Positions 23,298 to 37,470 of a DNA stretch of 64,000 nt are shown here, piece by piece (position 1 is the first letter of the stretch; the number at the start of each line of letters is the position of its first letter). Below the pieces are notes generated by a model. The model was not told where the DNA came from, made no database searches, and worked only from the letters and a program-made list of their open reading frames with translations. The position numbers and the translations under genes are program-made. Source of the stretch: Aphelocoma coerulescens (lineage: Eukaryota > Chordata > Aves > Passeriformes > Corvidae); assembly GCF_041296385.1 (NCBI RefSeq), contig NC_091033.1, positions 15,148,501 through 15,212,500 of the forward strand, in the 5' to 3' direction.

Positions 23298-26200
23298 TTA
23301 TATAAGGTCATGAGTAGAAAGACCCAGTTCTATACACTTTTACTCATGTAATGACGACCTTGGCTTGTCCTCATCATTTATTTACAATGTGGCCTTGTGG
23401 CTTAAAACAGAATAGAACTTTCTGGAACAAATGCTTGCTCTGCATTTCTCTCTCAGATTTCATGCACTGAGCGCTGAGCTCTCTGGGGCAAGCCCTGTGT
23501 CTGTGTGGTAATGCCCCACTCCAGGCCTCCGAGGGAGCCACAGCACAACCAGGATGCACAGCTAGCCCTGGAGAGAGCACAGCTGTAGCGTCCTGGTGAA
23601 ACAGAAGCAGTATTTGCTTAGAGGAAAACATCTCTCTCTTCTCTCCCATATCCACTGTTCTCTGCTACCTGCAGGATTTTAAACCCACCTCAGTGCCAGC
23701 AGCCCGGTGACAGGAATGGTCGTGTCCTGCTCCCTGCGGCAGGGGCCGAACCCGGGCAGGGTTTGTCCCTGCCTGCCCAGCCCGTGCCATGCAGGGCAGC
23801 TCTGCTGGGCTCTGTGCTCCTGCCGGGGGTGAGCAGGGATTTTTGGGACTGGCTCCCAGGAAATCCATGCTCGCAGCACCACTACCTGGCATGGGACGTG
23901 CTGTGCTCCCTCCAGTGCTTCTTACTGGGGTTTTCAACTTCATTTCCATTTCACAATAATGTGCTTCTGCCAACACTACCAAAGGCATGTCAGCAGTAGC
24001 TCAAAATGTAATTTTCTTGTCATGTACTGTTGCCTAATTATTTATATTGCCTATTAGAAATATGGATAATTTAACATAATCTGCTGGGGATCAAGGCAGA
24101 GACGACCATACTCTACATATATTTCAAATAGAAAAAACAGATATGAAGACTATGAAAATCACCTCACAGTCAGCATGTGACATCTCTGCTAGAGCTCTAT
24201 TTCTTCTGCCAGGCAGGTCTTTTGTTTGTTTCCTTACTTTCACATGTCTAGAAAGAAGGATTTAGAGAAACAGTTAGATCCAGCCTTTGTATTTAGCATA
24301 GTAAATCATGTGCCTCAGCTGCTTTGCCATCATTATTTCACTGAACCAAATTTGTCCCAATGCATGTACACTGATTTAAACCAGAAATTAATTTAGCCCA
24401 TCACTTTTTTTAAACACAAAAATATTCAAGTAGGGTGGAACTACAACTATAATTGGAATCAGAGTCTGAAACAAAAACATTAAAAGCCAAATTCTCCTTA
24501 GAGGACCTGACCTTAGACATCTCATGTCCACATTAAAAAAGAGAAAGGAAAAAGGCATGGTCTATTGTCTCTTACCACTGGAATTTATGATGTCATACTA
24601 AAACTCCAAAGTAACTCCCAGTGAATAAACATTATCTCCAAAAAACTGTATCTGTATGATTAAGAATCATTTAATAAGTGAAAATGACTGCAATTCAGGA
24701 GATATGGAAGATCTTATAGGGTCATGTAGCATTGAAAGAAAAGGTTTGGAATGTTTTAGTCTGTGTATTCTCTAAGGGCTGTTTGAAAAGAGTATTCTAT
24801 TGGCATATCAAGCATCATCCAACTTGTGGAGTGCAACAGGTGATCCCTGTGTGTCCTTGGGACACTCCTGCACACACCTGCAGCATGTCCAGGCTTTTCC
24901 TTGGTCACACCTGCGGGATGTCTGTTCCCACTGCCTCCTGAGATGCTTTGTGAAGTGGGGCAGCGTTTCACAGCAGAGCTGCAGCTGCAGCAGGGGGGCA
25001 GCCGGGCCGACTGCACAAGGTGTGTGAGCAGCTGGAACAGATGTGGTGCCCTGGGGGTTACCCCACTGCTCCGTGCTGCTCGAGATACTCAGCAGAAGGC
25101 TGACAGTCCAGGCTGGCTGGTGCACACCTACCTCCAACCTCTGGTGTCTTGGATATTCCTCCCCTGCTTTCCAAACAGGGTACAGGAGCAATTTGGAGGG
25201 AAAAGAGCCAGTAGTAGAATATTTAAGATGTGAAGTAAACTAAAACAAGATCTGAATAAAAGATTAAATCAGACACCCAGATCTAAGACAGAAATACAGT
25301 TTTAGCAGTGAGTGTTGAAACCGTTGGAACTGTCAAGCACAGGGGAAGATTCTCCATGACTTGTCCCCTGAGGAGTACTGGAACCCTTCTGAAGGACATG
25401 TTATGGCCAAACAACATTACTGGTCACTTTAGGATGTTACTGGGGTAATATCAAAGGACCCATGGTTTATGAGGGATCAGACCAGAACATGGATAGCCCT
25501 TTCTGTCTTTGAGCCATGTCAATGTAAACTAATAAAACTAGAGGTTGGAATTTATAGCAAAACAATTTAAAGGTACAAATCATGTATTATGCAAAAGGTT
25601 TCATTTGGGAGAGCAGAAATTAAATCTGTGGAAATTACAGATAGAAGAATTACAATGAGAGACATCCTAACAGGGTGAAAGAGAAAACCCTATTTAGTGG
25701 GCATCTGGTTTAAATTGCTAATTCAGCCATGCCTAGGTAAATGATAGTAAGTGTCACAAGGTACCTCTGAGTTCCAGTAGGCACAGTATCAGTGTTTCTG
25801 GGATGGAGTGACTGTCACATAAATTCTGCTGAGGAGACTGGGAGTCAGTTCTAACAATGAGGAGGAAGAGGAACAGGGAAAATCCCAAGCACCTTCCCAT
25901 AAGCCACCCGAAGAACTTGTCCCACAAGCCTCAACTGTTTGTTTCCATCAATACCACCCTTTGTACACAAAGAAACAGCCCATGCCTGGACCTGCTGGCA
26001 GCAGGGAGAGCAAAACAGCCGCGGGAATCAGACGTGTGTCAAGACTTGCTGCTGCTCTGTAGTGGTGTAGCCAAGGCAGGGATGAAATATGGAGACCCAG
26101 CCCCCATTCCAATTGGAAGGGCCTGGTTCATCATATTTTGATTGGGTTCAAAGCCTTAAGGTATTTCAATGGTGGTAATTATGGGGTTTTGTTTTTTACC

Positions 26201-27344
26201 TTCTGTAACTGGAGTTTTAAAACTGACTCTAAGTATTACCTTTCCTTCATGAAGACTGGATTTCTTACAGGAAACATGAGGGTTTCTGTTGGTTTCTACA
26301 TTTATATGGTGGAAGAGGCCAATCTATCCCTCACTGGCCATGTGGGCAACCAAGGAGTTTGATATGGTTTGTGAGAATGGCTGAAGATGGGCAAAACGTG
26401 CACCATCTTGAAAGAAGCAAATGTGCCCCTGCTGCGTTCATCGCATGTTGGACAGATCTCGTGCAGGATGGAGTCTGAACTGAAAGAGTAGTTCATGTCC
26501 AAGAACCAGCTGGACACTTGTGAGGGATCACGTTTAGAGAAACACTAAAATATTGCCAAACAGAACAAAATCATGAGGTATCTGGCCAATTCTGGGTGAA
26601 TACCACTGGCAAGCATTCATTTGACTAATTTGTTTCCATCAGCTTTGAGTCATGTGTGCTGCGTCTTCATTCCTCATCTGGTTGCATTCCTCAGTCAATT
26701 CAATTATTTTTAACATCGCTTATTTAACTTTTGTTCCTGTACACATTACTTATTTATGCTGATAGAACCAGTGATATTGACATTTCTGAGGTTGCTCTGT
26801 TTGTTCAGTATTTGGAATATAAATGGTGGTTTGTGATTCCAGCAGGGCGGTTTATGATCCACAGCGTCCTTGCCCAGGGAATGACAGCGCTGCTGTAAAC
26901 GCTGATGATTTACTGTCTTGTTTTGTGAGTGGCTGGACCTAGTCAGGACTTGTCATGTTAGAAGCTATCCCTCTGGAATAGATCAGACCTACCTGGGGGT
27001 AAACTCTCAGCTTAATGAGAAGGCAGGCATTCCTTCAGGAGCATCCCATCAGGGAACTTATGAAAAGAGAAAGGGAAAACAGAATCCAGGGCAAGGTCGC
27101 TTCTCCCCTTCCCTACTTCTGAGATTTTCTGGGGTCACTTTTTATGTTCCTCCTCATTGCAACACTTGATGTGTAGAGGATTAATGGAACCAAAGGACAG
27201 GAAAGCTGTGGGAAGAGTAGCATGTGATGGGATACAGCAGAACTGATTCGCTGGGAAAATGCAAAGCTAGGATTGATTCGGAGATTCAGAAGCAGACAGA
27301 GGTGTGAATAAGCACCTGCAGAATAATACAGCCCTCCCTCTGCA

Positions 27345-27422
27345 TTTCCTGGGGGGCCAACAATAGGAAAAGGGATGAAAAAATCTCCTGGGGGGGTGAC
27401 AATATGAAATGCGATGCAAAAC
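27345..27422. repeat. Diverged 39-bp tandem duplication
   Basis: Copies 27345-27383 and 27384-27422 abut exactly and match at about 30 of 39 positions. The shared core is CCTGGGGGG, then ACAATA and GATG-AAAA. Much older than the perfect 39-bp duplication at 4111. Confidence 0.75.
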
Positions 27423-27852
27423 TTGGAAGGGTGAGGGGGCGGATTTTAAAAATCAAAAGGTAGGTAGATCAAAACTGGAAGCTGAACAAAAGTGATTTCC
27501 TGGTTTTGCATCATTTTTGTAACTGCCTGGAATCTGGGTATTGTTTTTACCTTTTTGACAATTGCTGCTGTAGTTCTTGTCACTCCTGAAAATTCACCTG
27601 TAATAATGGAGAGAATATAAGCAGACAAACTGATGCAGTGGGTAATTTTTTTGTTTTACTGCCTGTAGGCTGGTATTAAAAGCCATCACAAGCAACAGGG
27701 ATTCAAAGCAATATTCTGTTCTCATTTATCTATATTTCAATATGATCCATTCTGTGCATTGTTACAACTTGAAGCTGCATTTAAGGCAATAAAAAAGAAT
27801 AAAAAGTAGCACAGGTTTCTGTCATGTCTGTGCTTAAATACATATGGCATAT

Positions 27853-27868
27853 ATACACACGTGTGTAT
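27853..27868. repeat. 16-bp perfect palindrome in AC/GT repeat
   Basis: ATACACACGTGTGTAT is self-complementary, within short TATA and CA/TG repeats. The central CACGTG is an E-box-like hexamer, but function cannot be inferred. Confidence 0.85.
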
Positions 27869-29895
27869 CTGTGTGATGTATATCTACAGTTCCCAGCTCT
27901 CTAAAGCCCTCATCTCTAGTTTTCTTATTACACACATGGGTTCAGACAGTTTAGATTTATATTATTTACCATCTCGTTTACATACACACAAATTATACTT
28001 AATTTGTCTTTAATTACTGAAAGCCTATTTCCTTAAAACTGTATAGTTCCCTTCCTGCCTTCTCTAATAGAATTCCTTCTGCTTCACCTGGCTAAAAAGC
28101 CTTTTAGGTGAAATCCTGGTTTGTGGGAAATCACATTGAAGCCGCAGTAACACAGCAACCAGCAATTAAAAATAAGCTGATGCAAACAACAAGAACAGCA
28201 AATGTAATCAAAAGCCAGACCTGACACTCCGCATTCTATGGATTTTTTCTCATTCTTTTGGGAGCAGTTGGATTTGCCTTGCCCTTTCCTTCAGGCTTTC
28301 TGTGGTTCTTATTAATTAGAATTTGTGCTTATAAATTGCTGTTTAAAAAAACCTCTTCAGTTTTTGCTTTTTAGTTTTGGTTTTTGTTTTTTCGTCTCCT
28401 TGCAGCTCCCCACCAAATACTCCAATTGTTTACCTACAGTTGGTTCAAACAAGGATGAATTGATGCTTGAGATTGTGCTATAAGACATCTTACTTAAATT
28501 TAACTGTGATCATAGTTTTTCAGTGTTACTGGTTGGAGTTGTTGATCCCTTTCTCATTGGAGACAGAGAACAGGGGGTTCCTTCATTTCAGGCATGGCAT
28601 CCATCATGGACTGGTTCAGTCCTGGCACAGAGGTGGAAGGTCTTACCTTCAAACTAAGACAAAGAATAAACCAGGAACCAGGGAATGATTATGGAGTGGG
28701 CAGCCCTGTGCCAGTTTCCAGCCTTCTGCAGCTCTCTCAATAGTGACACTGAATTTAGTTATACACCCACATTTCAGCTTCTCTGTCTCCCAAAGTTCAA
28801 AATATTCAACTTCTGACTCCTGGAATGTTGTTTATCTCAGTGCATAATTGCAGCCAGATCCCAAGGTACAGCTATTTCAACTTCATGGGTAAGGTTTGGT
28901 CTCAGTGAAAGTTCCTGCAATCAGGATTTGGCCCCACTGTAACCATACTGGTTCTTTGGTGTCCTGTATGCTCCACTCTTTCTGAAGCACAGGACCTTTT
29001 AAAGGCTTCATCCTAGAGCATCCATGGTCGTCTGGCATGTGTGCCATAGGAAATAGCTTAGAAAGTGCAAATATTGTTTGTCCCACCAGCAAAATGTGTG
29101 GAAAATCATATTACGTTGTATTATGTCTCAGTGCCACAGCAGCATCAGGCCCAAGGACCAAGAATCCCAGAGTTTCCCATGAAGCAACACTATCTCTGAA
29201 ATAGTTACACCAAATCCAGAAGTCTTGCCAGTGAGCAGGCAGTCCCAAAGAGGGTACAATTCCTATGTTTGCAGCTGGGCTCTGTAATCAGTGGCCAGCA
29301 GGTTTGAGCTGAATTCAGGTGACAGCTGCAGGGCAAGCCCAGTGGCACAGAAACGCTGACCAGCCTCAAGGAATGGACTCACTCCTGGGCTTACAACCCA
29401 GCAGGGCTCAGGGCAGTAGACAAACACTTTGTGTTGATAGGGAACCTGTGGAAATGAAAAGATGTTATCACCTGGAGTTTATGGTTGTTGACATGCACAT
29501 CTATTGCCGTTGTGCAAACAATAAATTTGGTTGCAATGCAACAGTAGAAAATTCTCAGCATGAAGTCAGAGAGAAGAGTTATTGAGAGGTCTTGCCAGGA
29601 TTTGAAAAGAAGAATGGAGTTTCTAAGGGAGAAAAACAGCTTGAGGGAAAGTCTAAATTTAGAAATAGGTCTCTATGTTTAATAAGATAAATACAAGGCT
29701 GAGTCAACAGTAAATATATCCAGGAGATTAATGATGAAAGTAGAGCAGACACGAAGAAATCACATTCTCACAACTCAGGAGCACTGGGAGAGTGCTCAAA
29801 GGAACAAAAAGGCTGGTTGGCAGCACCCAGATCTGTTCCCCAGCCTGCTGAAGCAGACGTGTGCCCATATGACTGTCTTACACTTATAAACTCTT

Positions 29896-29936
29896 TATAT
29901 GTGTGTATATATATACAGATATATATATATATATAA
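29896..29936. repeat. (TA)n microsatellite
   Basis: TATATGTGTGTATATATATA, then CAG, then an uninterrupted run of about eight TA units. Probably length-polymorphic. Confidence 0.92.
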
Positions 29937-32900
29937 AGGAAGAAGCAGCACTTCATGAAGTGAAGGCAGTGAAAGTGAAGGTCAGAAGTCAGACACGAAA
30001 GTCAGTTCCGCCTCCACAGAATAGCTCATCAGTCTGTGTGTTTCATTTTGCAAGCTTAACTATTGTTTCTTTCTATTAGAAAAAGATAGTGATCTTAGTC
30101 TTCTCATAGCTTCTGTAGAAAATCAATCTTCTTATTCAGCTGTAGCTTTGCTGTGGCCAGATTTTCCACCAGTCCAGTGGTTTAGCTCTTTGACTTTACT
30201 GCAGCAATGTTTTCTCACTCTGGCTGAGGATCAACTTCGGCACTTTGACTTTTTGATCTAAAATATTTCCAGAATGAAAGGTATTGTCCTGATCTGTTAC
30301 AGAAGGGTAGTAATGAATACTTACTGGTATGAATCCTGTTGGATCAGGCTCTAGCTTAAATGCCTGTTTATCTTGGTGACATGCTGACTGAAGCGTTTCA
30401 TGGAACCTGTTAGTTGACAGAGGGAGAGAGTTGAGGGGGGAATGTTTGCTCTTGGTGTTTATCTTCCCTGTGCTGTACAATCCGTTCATTCCACTTCTCA
30501 GCTGGGATGGATAAAGCACAAGTGCAAGTTCCTCCTGCTCCACTTGACACAGAGCAGAGTGCTGTACCAGACCTGGCTTTGAATGGAACCTGCTCCATTT
30601 CCCTTCTCCAGGAAGAGTGCACTGCTGGTCCCTTCCACTCCCTGATGGATGATAATTGTGCAGCCACATAGGATGCTCCTGCTACTCTCCCTGATGTTTT
30701 ACTCTTCTCACACAGCCTCCTTTCCCACAGGTTGGCTATGTATGCATCACTTGAAATTGCAGAACTGAGATTTCATCTCTAAATGGACATTTTAGTCCAG
30801 TAATTTAGGGAAAAAAAGAACCAAAAAAGTCAAACTCTGAGATTTAGGAGTGTTTTTATGTAAGGCAAAAATGCATGTTTCTTTTTCAGACTTCATAGCA
30901 ACTGCAGAACAGAGGGTGGCACCTTTTCCTCGTTGCCCTCACTGTGGTCAGTGTTCCATCAGATGCCACTGTGCTGTGAGGCAGAGCTCTTCCTTAGCTC
31001 ACTGGGAAGCTAAAGCTCAGGGGTTTGCTTAAGGATCTGTGTGGCAGAGCCAGGCTCTGTCCCATGACTTTTTCATCATATGACAGTCCCTGTGGTCAGG
31101 AGGCTTACAAAGTGGGTGATATGTATGAAGTGCCCAATTTGTTGTGCATCTGTTTACAGAGCAGCTGTACTACCCATGTGGGTTGTAGGGAACACTCACA
31201 TCTCCAGCTGAGCTCTGAAAGCACCTGGGAAATCTTGTGGCCAGGAGGAGTCTGCCACTGCCACGGAAATTCCCAACCCAAAGATGACTTGTCCGTGTGG
31301 GCCATAGAGAGACCATACGATGGATGCTGTGCTTTATGTCAGGAACTCTTTGGAGACAGAAAACTTTTTTCCTGTTTGTACCTAATAAAATGTCTTATGA
31401 TCCAAGACTGGTCTGTAACTTCCATTTATGATGTAGCATGTTAAATGTGCATCAAATGTGTGCTGTCCCCTTATACAGGTCTGTTTGTTTTCTCCCGGTT
31501 TGTTATTCCCTAATCTAAATGACAAAACAGTTTTTTCTGAAAAGTTTACTGTGGGGGAGCCTGAAGACTCCTTGTTTGTTAAACTGCAGGGGAAATGGAA
31601 TACTGAATTAGAAGTGAAAGGTGAACCAGGTAACAACAGCCTGGAGTCAGGGGAAAGCAATGCCGCCTGAAATTAAAATGGTTGTGTCTGGGCTAGTAAA
31701 GTTTCCTATGGTGTTTTACTGTTCACAGTAACATTGACATTTTATGCAAGGAGGAACCAAAAGAGTTAATGATCGTGTAGAAGCGTTAGACATCAGAATC
31801 CTGACAGCCTAATTGCTGTGCTGACAGCAAGGGCTGTTTCCCTGCTCTGGTGGGATTTCCATCTCCAGAGCTTGTACTGAATTACAGCGATGGCAGGGAC
31901 TCAGACACACCTTTCTAACGCACCTGCTGGCGGGGAGGATGTGTGTGGGTGGCTCCCAGGGAACACAGACAGGCAAGAAGGAGTAACAGGCAAAAGCACC
32001 TGTCAGACAGTCTCAACATTCCCTTTTGTGCAATGGGATCAAGCCCACATTTGAAGGTGTTTGAGAAAAATAAAAGAATAAACAGAAGTTGTTCTAATTT
32101 TATCCAATGCTCATTTTTCAGTTTATCAAGGTGGGTTTGATTTTTTGCTTCCATTTTGAATAGAAGAATAAAGGATCCACAACACCTCTGATCAGAAAGC
32201 AAGGGGTGAAGTGCATTTCTATGCAGAGATTGGTATTGACCATGAACAGCTGCTTTGTCTGTGCATTTGAAATTACAGTGGCCTTCTTATTGCTGTGCAC
32301 AGGCTGCCATATTTGTTGACACTGCTACATTTAATAGGGCTGCTGCTGAATAAAGAGTCAAATATTCTAAATATCAGCTCAGGTCATTTGTGGTGTAAAA
32401 ACCTAGAATGTGGTGAATGTCATGATAAGATTCTTGTGAAGATAGGGAAGGATACAGCTGAATTCTCCTCAGGTCATTTCTTTAGAAGTTACACTCTGAT
32501 TTTGCTTCTCATGTTGTAAAAATATTTGCAGATTTGAGGAGCTAGAATTTTTGATGCTGTCTTCATACTGATTGGCAAGACAAGCCTGATTGTTCTAGCA
32601 AGTTCACCTTAATGCTTGCTATGCTGGAAAAAGAACTTTATAAAGCTAAGAGTTTACAGGAATTCTATGGAAAGCTAGAGGAGGAAATTATTGCACTGTG
32701 TTCTGCAGGAAAAATGAGACTTTGTTTTTTGAAAACAGCAATTTCCAGGCATCTGAGCCAGCTTGTGAAGCAGCTCTCTGTGCAGTTTCTAACCTGCTGG
32801 TATTTCATAGTGCTTCATTGTATACTGGTTCACAGTGGGCAGTCTTTAAACAAGAACCTGAAAAACATTGTAACAGGACTTACATCAGATGAGTGAATAG

Positions 32901-35441
32901 CACAATGGACTTTTCTTGTAAGCATAATGTGAACTTTGAGTTACTTTCATTATTTAACTGTGGCATAAACTAGACTGTGTCTGACTGTGTCCTGTAAGAA
33001 AGCTGTGGTGGATTTCTACATAATAATGTAGAACCAAGGAAAAGTGTTCCAGAAATTGTGTGGGGAATAACCCATAGGGCGACCAGGGAGCCTGAACATG
33101 TGATCTGACACAGCAGTTGCAAAAGGAGAGATGAATCATCTCACAGGATTTAGTTCCATCCCCCTGAACAGGCGCTGCTTCTCCTCAGTGCCTGCAGCCA
33201 CTTGTTAACATCAGCTGGAGATCTGGCCTTCAAATGCTTCATTTTTTGGTCTGGATTGTAAAATTATGGTGAGTCTTTCAACATGATGCCCTCTGTCACT
33301 GAGGGAAAAGAGACAGCCATAGCTGGATGCTCCAGGCCATTTGAGTGCAAGTCTCTCAGCCAGCTCCTAGACCAAGGGAGAACAGAGAAGTGAGGGAAGG
33401 CTTTGAAAAGCCCAGACCCTCGTCCTCGCTTCCACTCAGCTGTCAGAAATCTATTGCAGCTTTTTCATGTCATCTCAGTAATTGAAACCAGCACCAAAAA
33501 TCAACAGTTTCAGAGAAAAGAAATTAAAACTGAAGACTCTTATCATGATACAAACTAATACTTCTTAGAAGGAACAGCATTCTGAGTTTGTACTCCTGCC
33601 AGCAAGAGGCCAAGGCCAGAGAAGTCAGGCTCTTGCATCTGCAGAGCTCAGAGATCACTGAAGCACCAATGAATCCTTCGAGTTATTCTCCAAAGTGTGG
33701 TAACTTCTTTGAACTTGTTACCAAGTGACCCAGACTAGTCAGAACAAAACAAGTCTAAAAAAGCCAAGTCGTGTTAGAATAGAAATTAAAATGCTTAACC
33801 TTTTCAATGAAGAAAGCTCCAAATTAGCTAAGACAGAATAGAAATAAAAGAACTTATAAACAAGTTCCCCTGCCCAAGCCTGGGCAGCAGCTCCTCCTCT
33901 CTCTTCCCATCATCTCTGAGCCTGGCGCTTGCTCAATCGTCCCTCTCAGGGTCCCGCTGCTGGAGCTCCTCGCTGCTCCTCGCTGTGCCTGTCTCTCTCC
34001 ATTTCTCTGTCATGTTCTTTCTTCTGCCCTGGAAGCTTCTGTCCCAAGCAGTCTCAATTGCTCCTCAAGGGAAGAAACAATTTCTCACTCCCTCCACAGG
34101 ATTTCTTCAGACCCAGTCACTTGTTTTTTAAAGGCAAAAACCACACAAACTAGCCACAAATCAAACAGATACTGGCTGTCCCAGAAATCCATAGGAAACT
34201 GAATAAAAATTAGATTTAAATGATGTCTCTGAAGTACCACTGGGTGTTTATGGCATAAGCAGGATTAAAGCCAGTATCCTTTGTCTGGTTTGTGGGTATG
34301 TTTCCTCTCTGAATAATGCCATACTCTTGCCTGGAGTGCTTGGGAGCGAGAAGATTCTTTGTAAATTCTGTTTTCATTGGGAAGTCTGTAGGAATTATTC
34401 ACATTATGTTCTGTGACACTCTGCAATGTCCACGTCATGTCGAGAGGGGACATCCAGCACTTCAGTCCTAATGGTCTGGCCATTGTTCTGTACAAAATGA
34501 GAACACCCATGGTATAAACACCTTGCTTTGGCAAGAGTGGGAAACCTCATGAAGCCTGAGCTTGGTTTCTTAGGGAAAGGAAAGGGAAGCTTATGTTGCT
34601 GTACTGCAAACCTTGGTTTGTTTGGGATAAACTCTCCTGGCTTGTTCACTGCCTATGGCTGTGGGGAGAGCAGCTGCTTCTGCTGGGCTACCAGCAACAA
34701 AGAGCAGCAAAACCTCCGAGTCTGAAACTTTCTGTGCTCTGATGCCAGTGAGTCCCAGCTGATTCGGGCAGGACCTGTCCTCAGGAGGTTCAGCATTGCT
34801 CAAAACTGAGTAGAGACGATCATCTGCCTGAGCACCAAAAACTGGGAGAGGAAGCAGGGCTGGAGAGGCCAGAGACTTGTGCAGCTGTGCTCAGGGGTGG
34901 AAGCGGGCACAGACTGCCCTGTGCCAGCTCCCACACTGGCAGGTGAGCTGCCAGATCTCATCGCTACCCCCGGAACCAGCACTCCTTAGAGGAAAAACAT
35001 GAAATCTAAGAAGCCTGAGATTTTAAGAGCTGGGATACTGCAGTTAACCTGGCATCTGGCCCAGATTTCAAAGTCCTGGTGGAAAAGTGCTCCAGCTCCT
35101 AAGGAGGCTGTCAAAATTATGAAACTACTGAGGTGCTCCATTTCTGTTCCAGTTCAGGCATCCCTTCCTGCTATTGCCTGGACAAAGGCAGTCCGGGCTG
35201 CTGCAGTTCTTTCATGGTGCCCAGAGCCCTGATGAGGTGCCACACAATGTAGCCCCATTCTCAGCTGGTTACAGCAGTGTGATGGTTAGAGAAGCAGTTC
35301 TAGAGTCCAGTTTTTATAACAAACTGTCCTGAGCAGTCAGGTTCTGAACCAGGTAAACCAGGCTATTAGACCCTTGCTATTTAAGTAAATAATTAAATAT
35401 ACAGTTTATCATTTCCCTTTCCTCTTCTAGTTTTTATCATT

Positions 35442-35475
35442 AAAAAAAAAAAAAAAAAGAAAGAAAGAAGAAAAG
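35442..35475. repeat. Poly-A run with (GAAA)n tail
   Basis: A run of 17 A followed by GAAAGAAAGAAGAAAAG. Such tracts can mark a retroposed 3' end, but the sequence to the left shows no recognisable transcript. Confidence 0.9.
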
Positions 35476-37416
35476 TATGCCAGTTCCTGCAGTCTTTATA
35501 AAGTGTGCAAACTCTTGCCACGAGGCTATAAGCAATACATGAGCTGCCTGCATCTGACCACTTCTCTTTTACTATTCCTTTCACTAGCCCAGTAGGAACA
35601 GAAGTCCAACTGTATCAGTGGGAACAACTGTATGTTTCCAATTCCATTGCCATTTTTGATTCAGAACACTTTTATTTTGGCTCAGTGCATTACCCAGTGC
35701 ATTTAAATCTATATTTAGTTTCTTACAAAGGAGAAGCCCAGTCACACAAATCCCATCTGCAGTAGATGTTTTGACATGCATGCTGTAAACCAGTGATTAG
35801 CAAGCTCTTTTGGAGTCCCCACAAGCCAAGATGAGTTATCCTACTGTGATTCTCTTGGTGACTCTATTGGACATCATGGGATCCTCTGATGCCATGTGGC
35901 CAAAAATTACAGGAACTGTAATTCATCGGCAAGGTGAGGACAGCTTTCAGGGAGATACCACAACATCCTGTCACTTTGGAAATTCTAGCTACATAGCTGG
36001 GAAGCTACAACTTGCTTAACTTCTGGTTCTAATTCTGGCTCCCAGATGTGTGGTTCCAGCTGTAGAGGGCTAGCACGCAAATCTGCAGTGCCACAGGGAC
36101 TCAGGAATTGTTGGTGTGCATAATGCCAGCCTGTGGCCTTGCACCTCAGGAGCACTGAGCACATTCCACTTCCAGTGAAGTGACTTTCTTTCTGAATATA
36201 AATGAGAAAAAGAAGAATTTTGTTTAAAAGCACATGGAACATAATGTTTACTTCTATAATGTGTCAAATAGAAAATACAAAATGAGAAAAAATGCACTGT
36301 AATTTTTCAATAAGCTGAAATAAAAACCAACCCCACCAACATAAGGGTGAATGAGTGGTTTTTGTGACAGGTTATAGTTATCCAATGCATGAGTTTTGCA
36401 GGCAAATCTAATCCAAATGGATTAAGGACAGCCAAATTGCTAAAATAAGACTCATAATAATAAAAACCAGCCCAAATGAATCATGGCCTGTATGGGTAGA
36501 GTCATGAATCACATTCTGTGACAGAAGAGAGTCCCTAAAAGTTTTGTGACAATGTATTTTAATAAAAAATAATTTCACAGTGGAACATGGACATAAAAAT
36601 GACAGCTATGATGCAAAGCTCTCCGGATACTCTGTGTTTAATAAATAACCTCAGAATGCAATGTTCAAGTATAGGAAATTCCCTCCTGGGCCAGTCCAGT
36701 GGCGTGCTTTTGATAGCACAGAAAGGAGGTGCTTTTTAGGAGAAGCTGTGAGCCTGGCCACTTTCTGAAGTCTGTTTCCCTGATTTTCCCTTGGCATCCA
36801 GAACTGTTATACTCCTGGAGGGTGGAGAGTCCATCTCTGAGGGTTCATCCACCCTGAAGGCAGTGGGGAGTCAAATATGTGATGAAGAGCTTGGTGGTGC
36901 CTGGAGCAACAGAACTTTGTAACTGCCCCGTTTGTGTTTTCAGCTGTGCTTTGCATGGGTATTTATTGACTATAAATGGTGCCAGAACCTCTTGGAGAAT
37001 CTCTGACTAGGAATGTTTGGGTATTCTCTGGTTCTGGGTGAAGGGATCATCAAAGTTCATCAGTGACTCAGTGGTCAGTTATCCAAAGCCAAGTTATCAT
37101 TACTGCAGCACAACTGCGGAATGCAAAGAGTTAAGGCAGTCAAACCCAAAGCCCTTCCACCTTACCCGTGCTCACATTCTGCTTGTGGAAGCACCTGCTT
37201 CTCCTTGTCCTAGGGAGGTATAATTGGACTTTGTTTATGGCAAATAAAGGGTTTCATTGTAAAGATTGATAGGTCCTAATTGGGAAAAATCTGGCAAAGA
37301 TTATTTGTCAGTTTTATGGAATAAAGCTTCTTGTTATGCTTTTACCTCCAGGAACTGGAGGAAGGCCAGGGGAGATTGTTCTCCTCTAACTTTTCATGAA
37401 GAGCTTCTTTTCACAG

Positions 37417-37470
37417 CACACACACACACAAAAAAAAAAGTCTGAGAAGAAAAGAAAGAAAAAAATCAAC
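37417..37470. repeat. (CA)7 then A/G-rich tract
   Basis: Seven CA units run into ten A residues and an A/G-rich tract (GAGAAGAAAAGAAAGAAAAA). Confidence 0.9.

Noticed and set aside
23690..23905. GC-rich patch considered as a CpG island
   Set aside because: Only about nine CpG by hand count in 215 bp at about 62% GC, roughly 0.4 of expectation, so it is not island-like.
30196..30669. 157-codon minus-strand open frame
   Set aside because: One frame of this length is expected by chance in 64 kb. The sequence before it on the minus strand is purine-rich, so no acceptor is available, and no domain is recognised.
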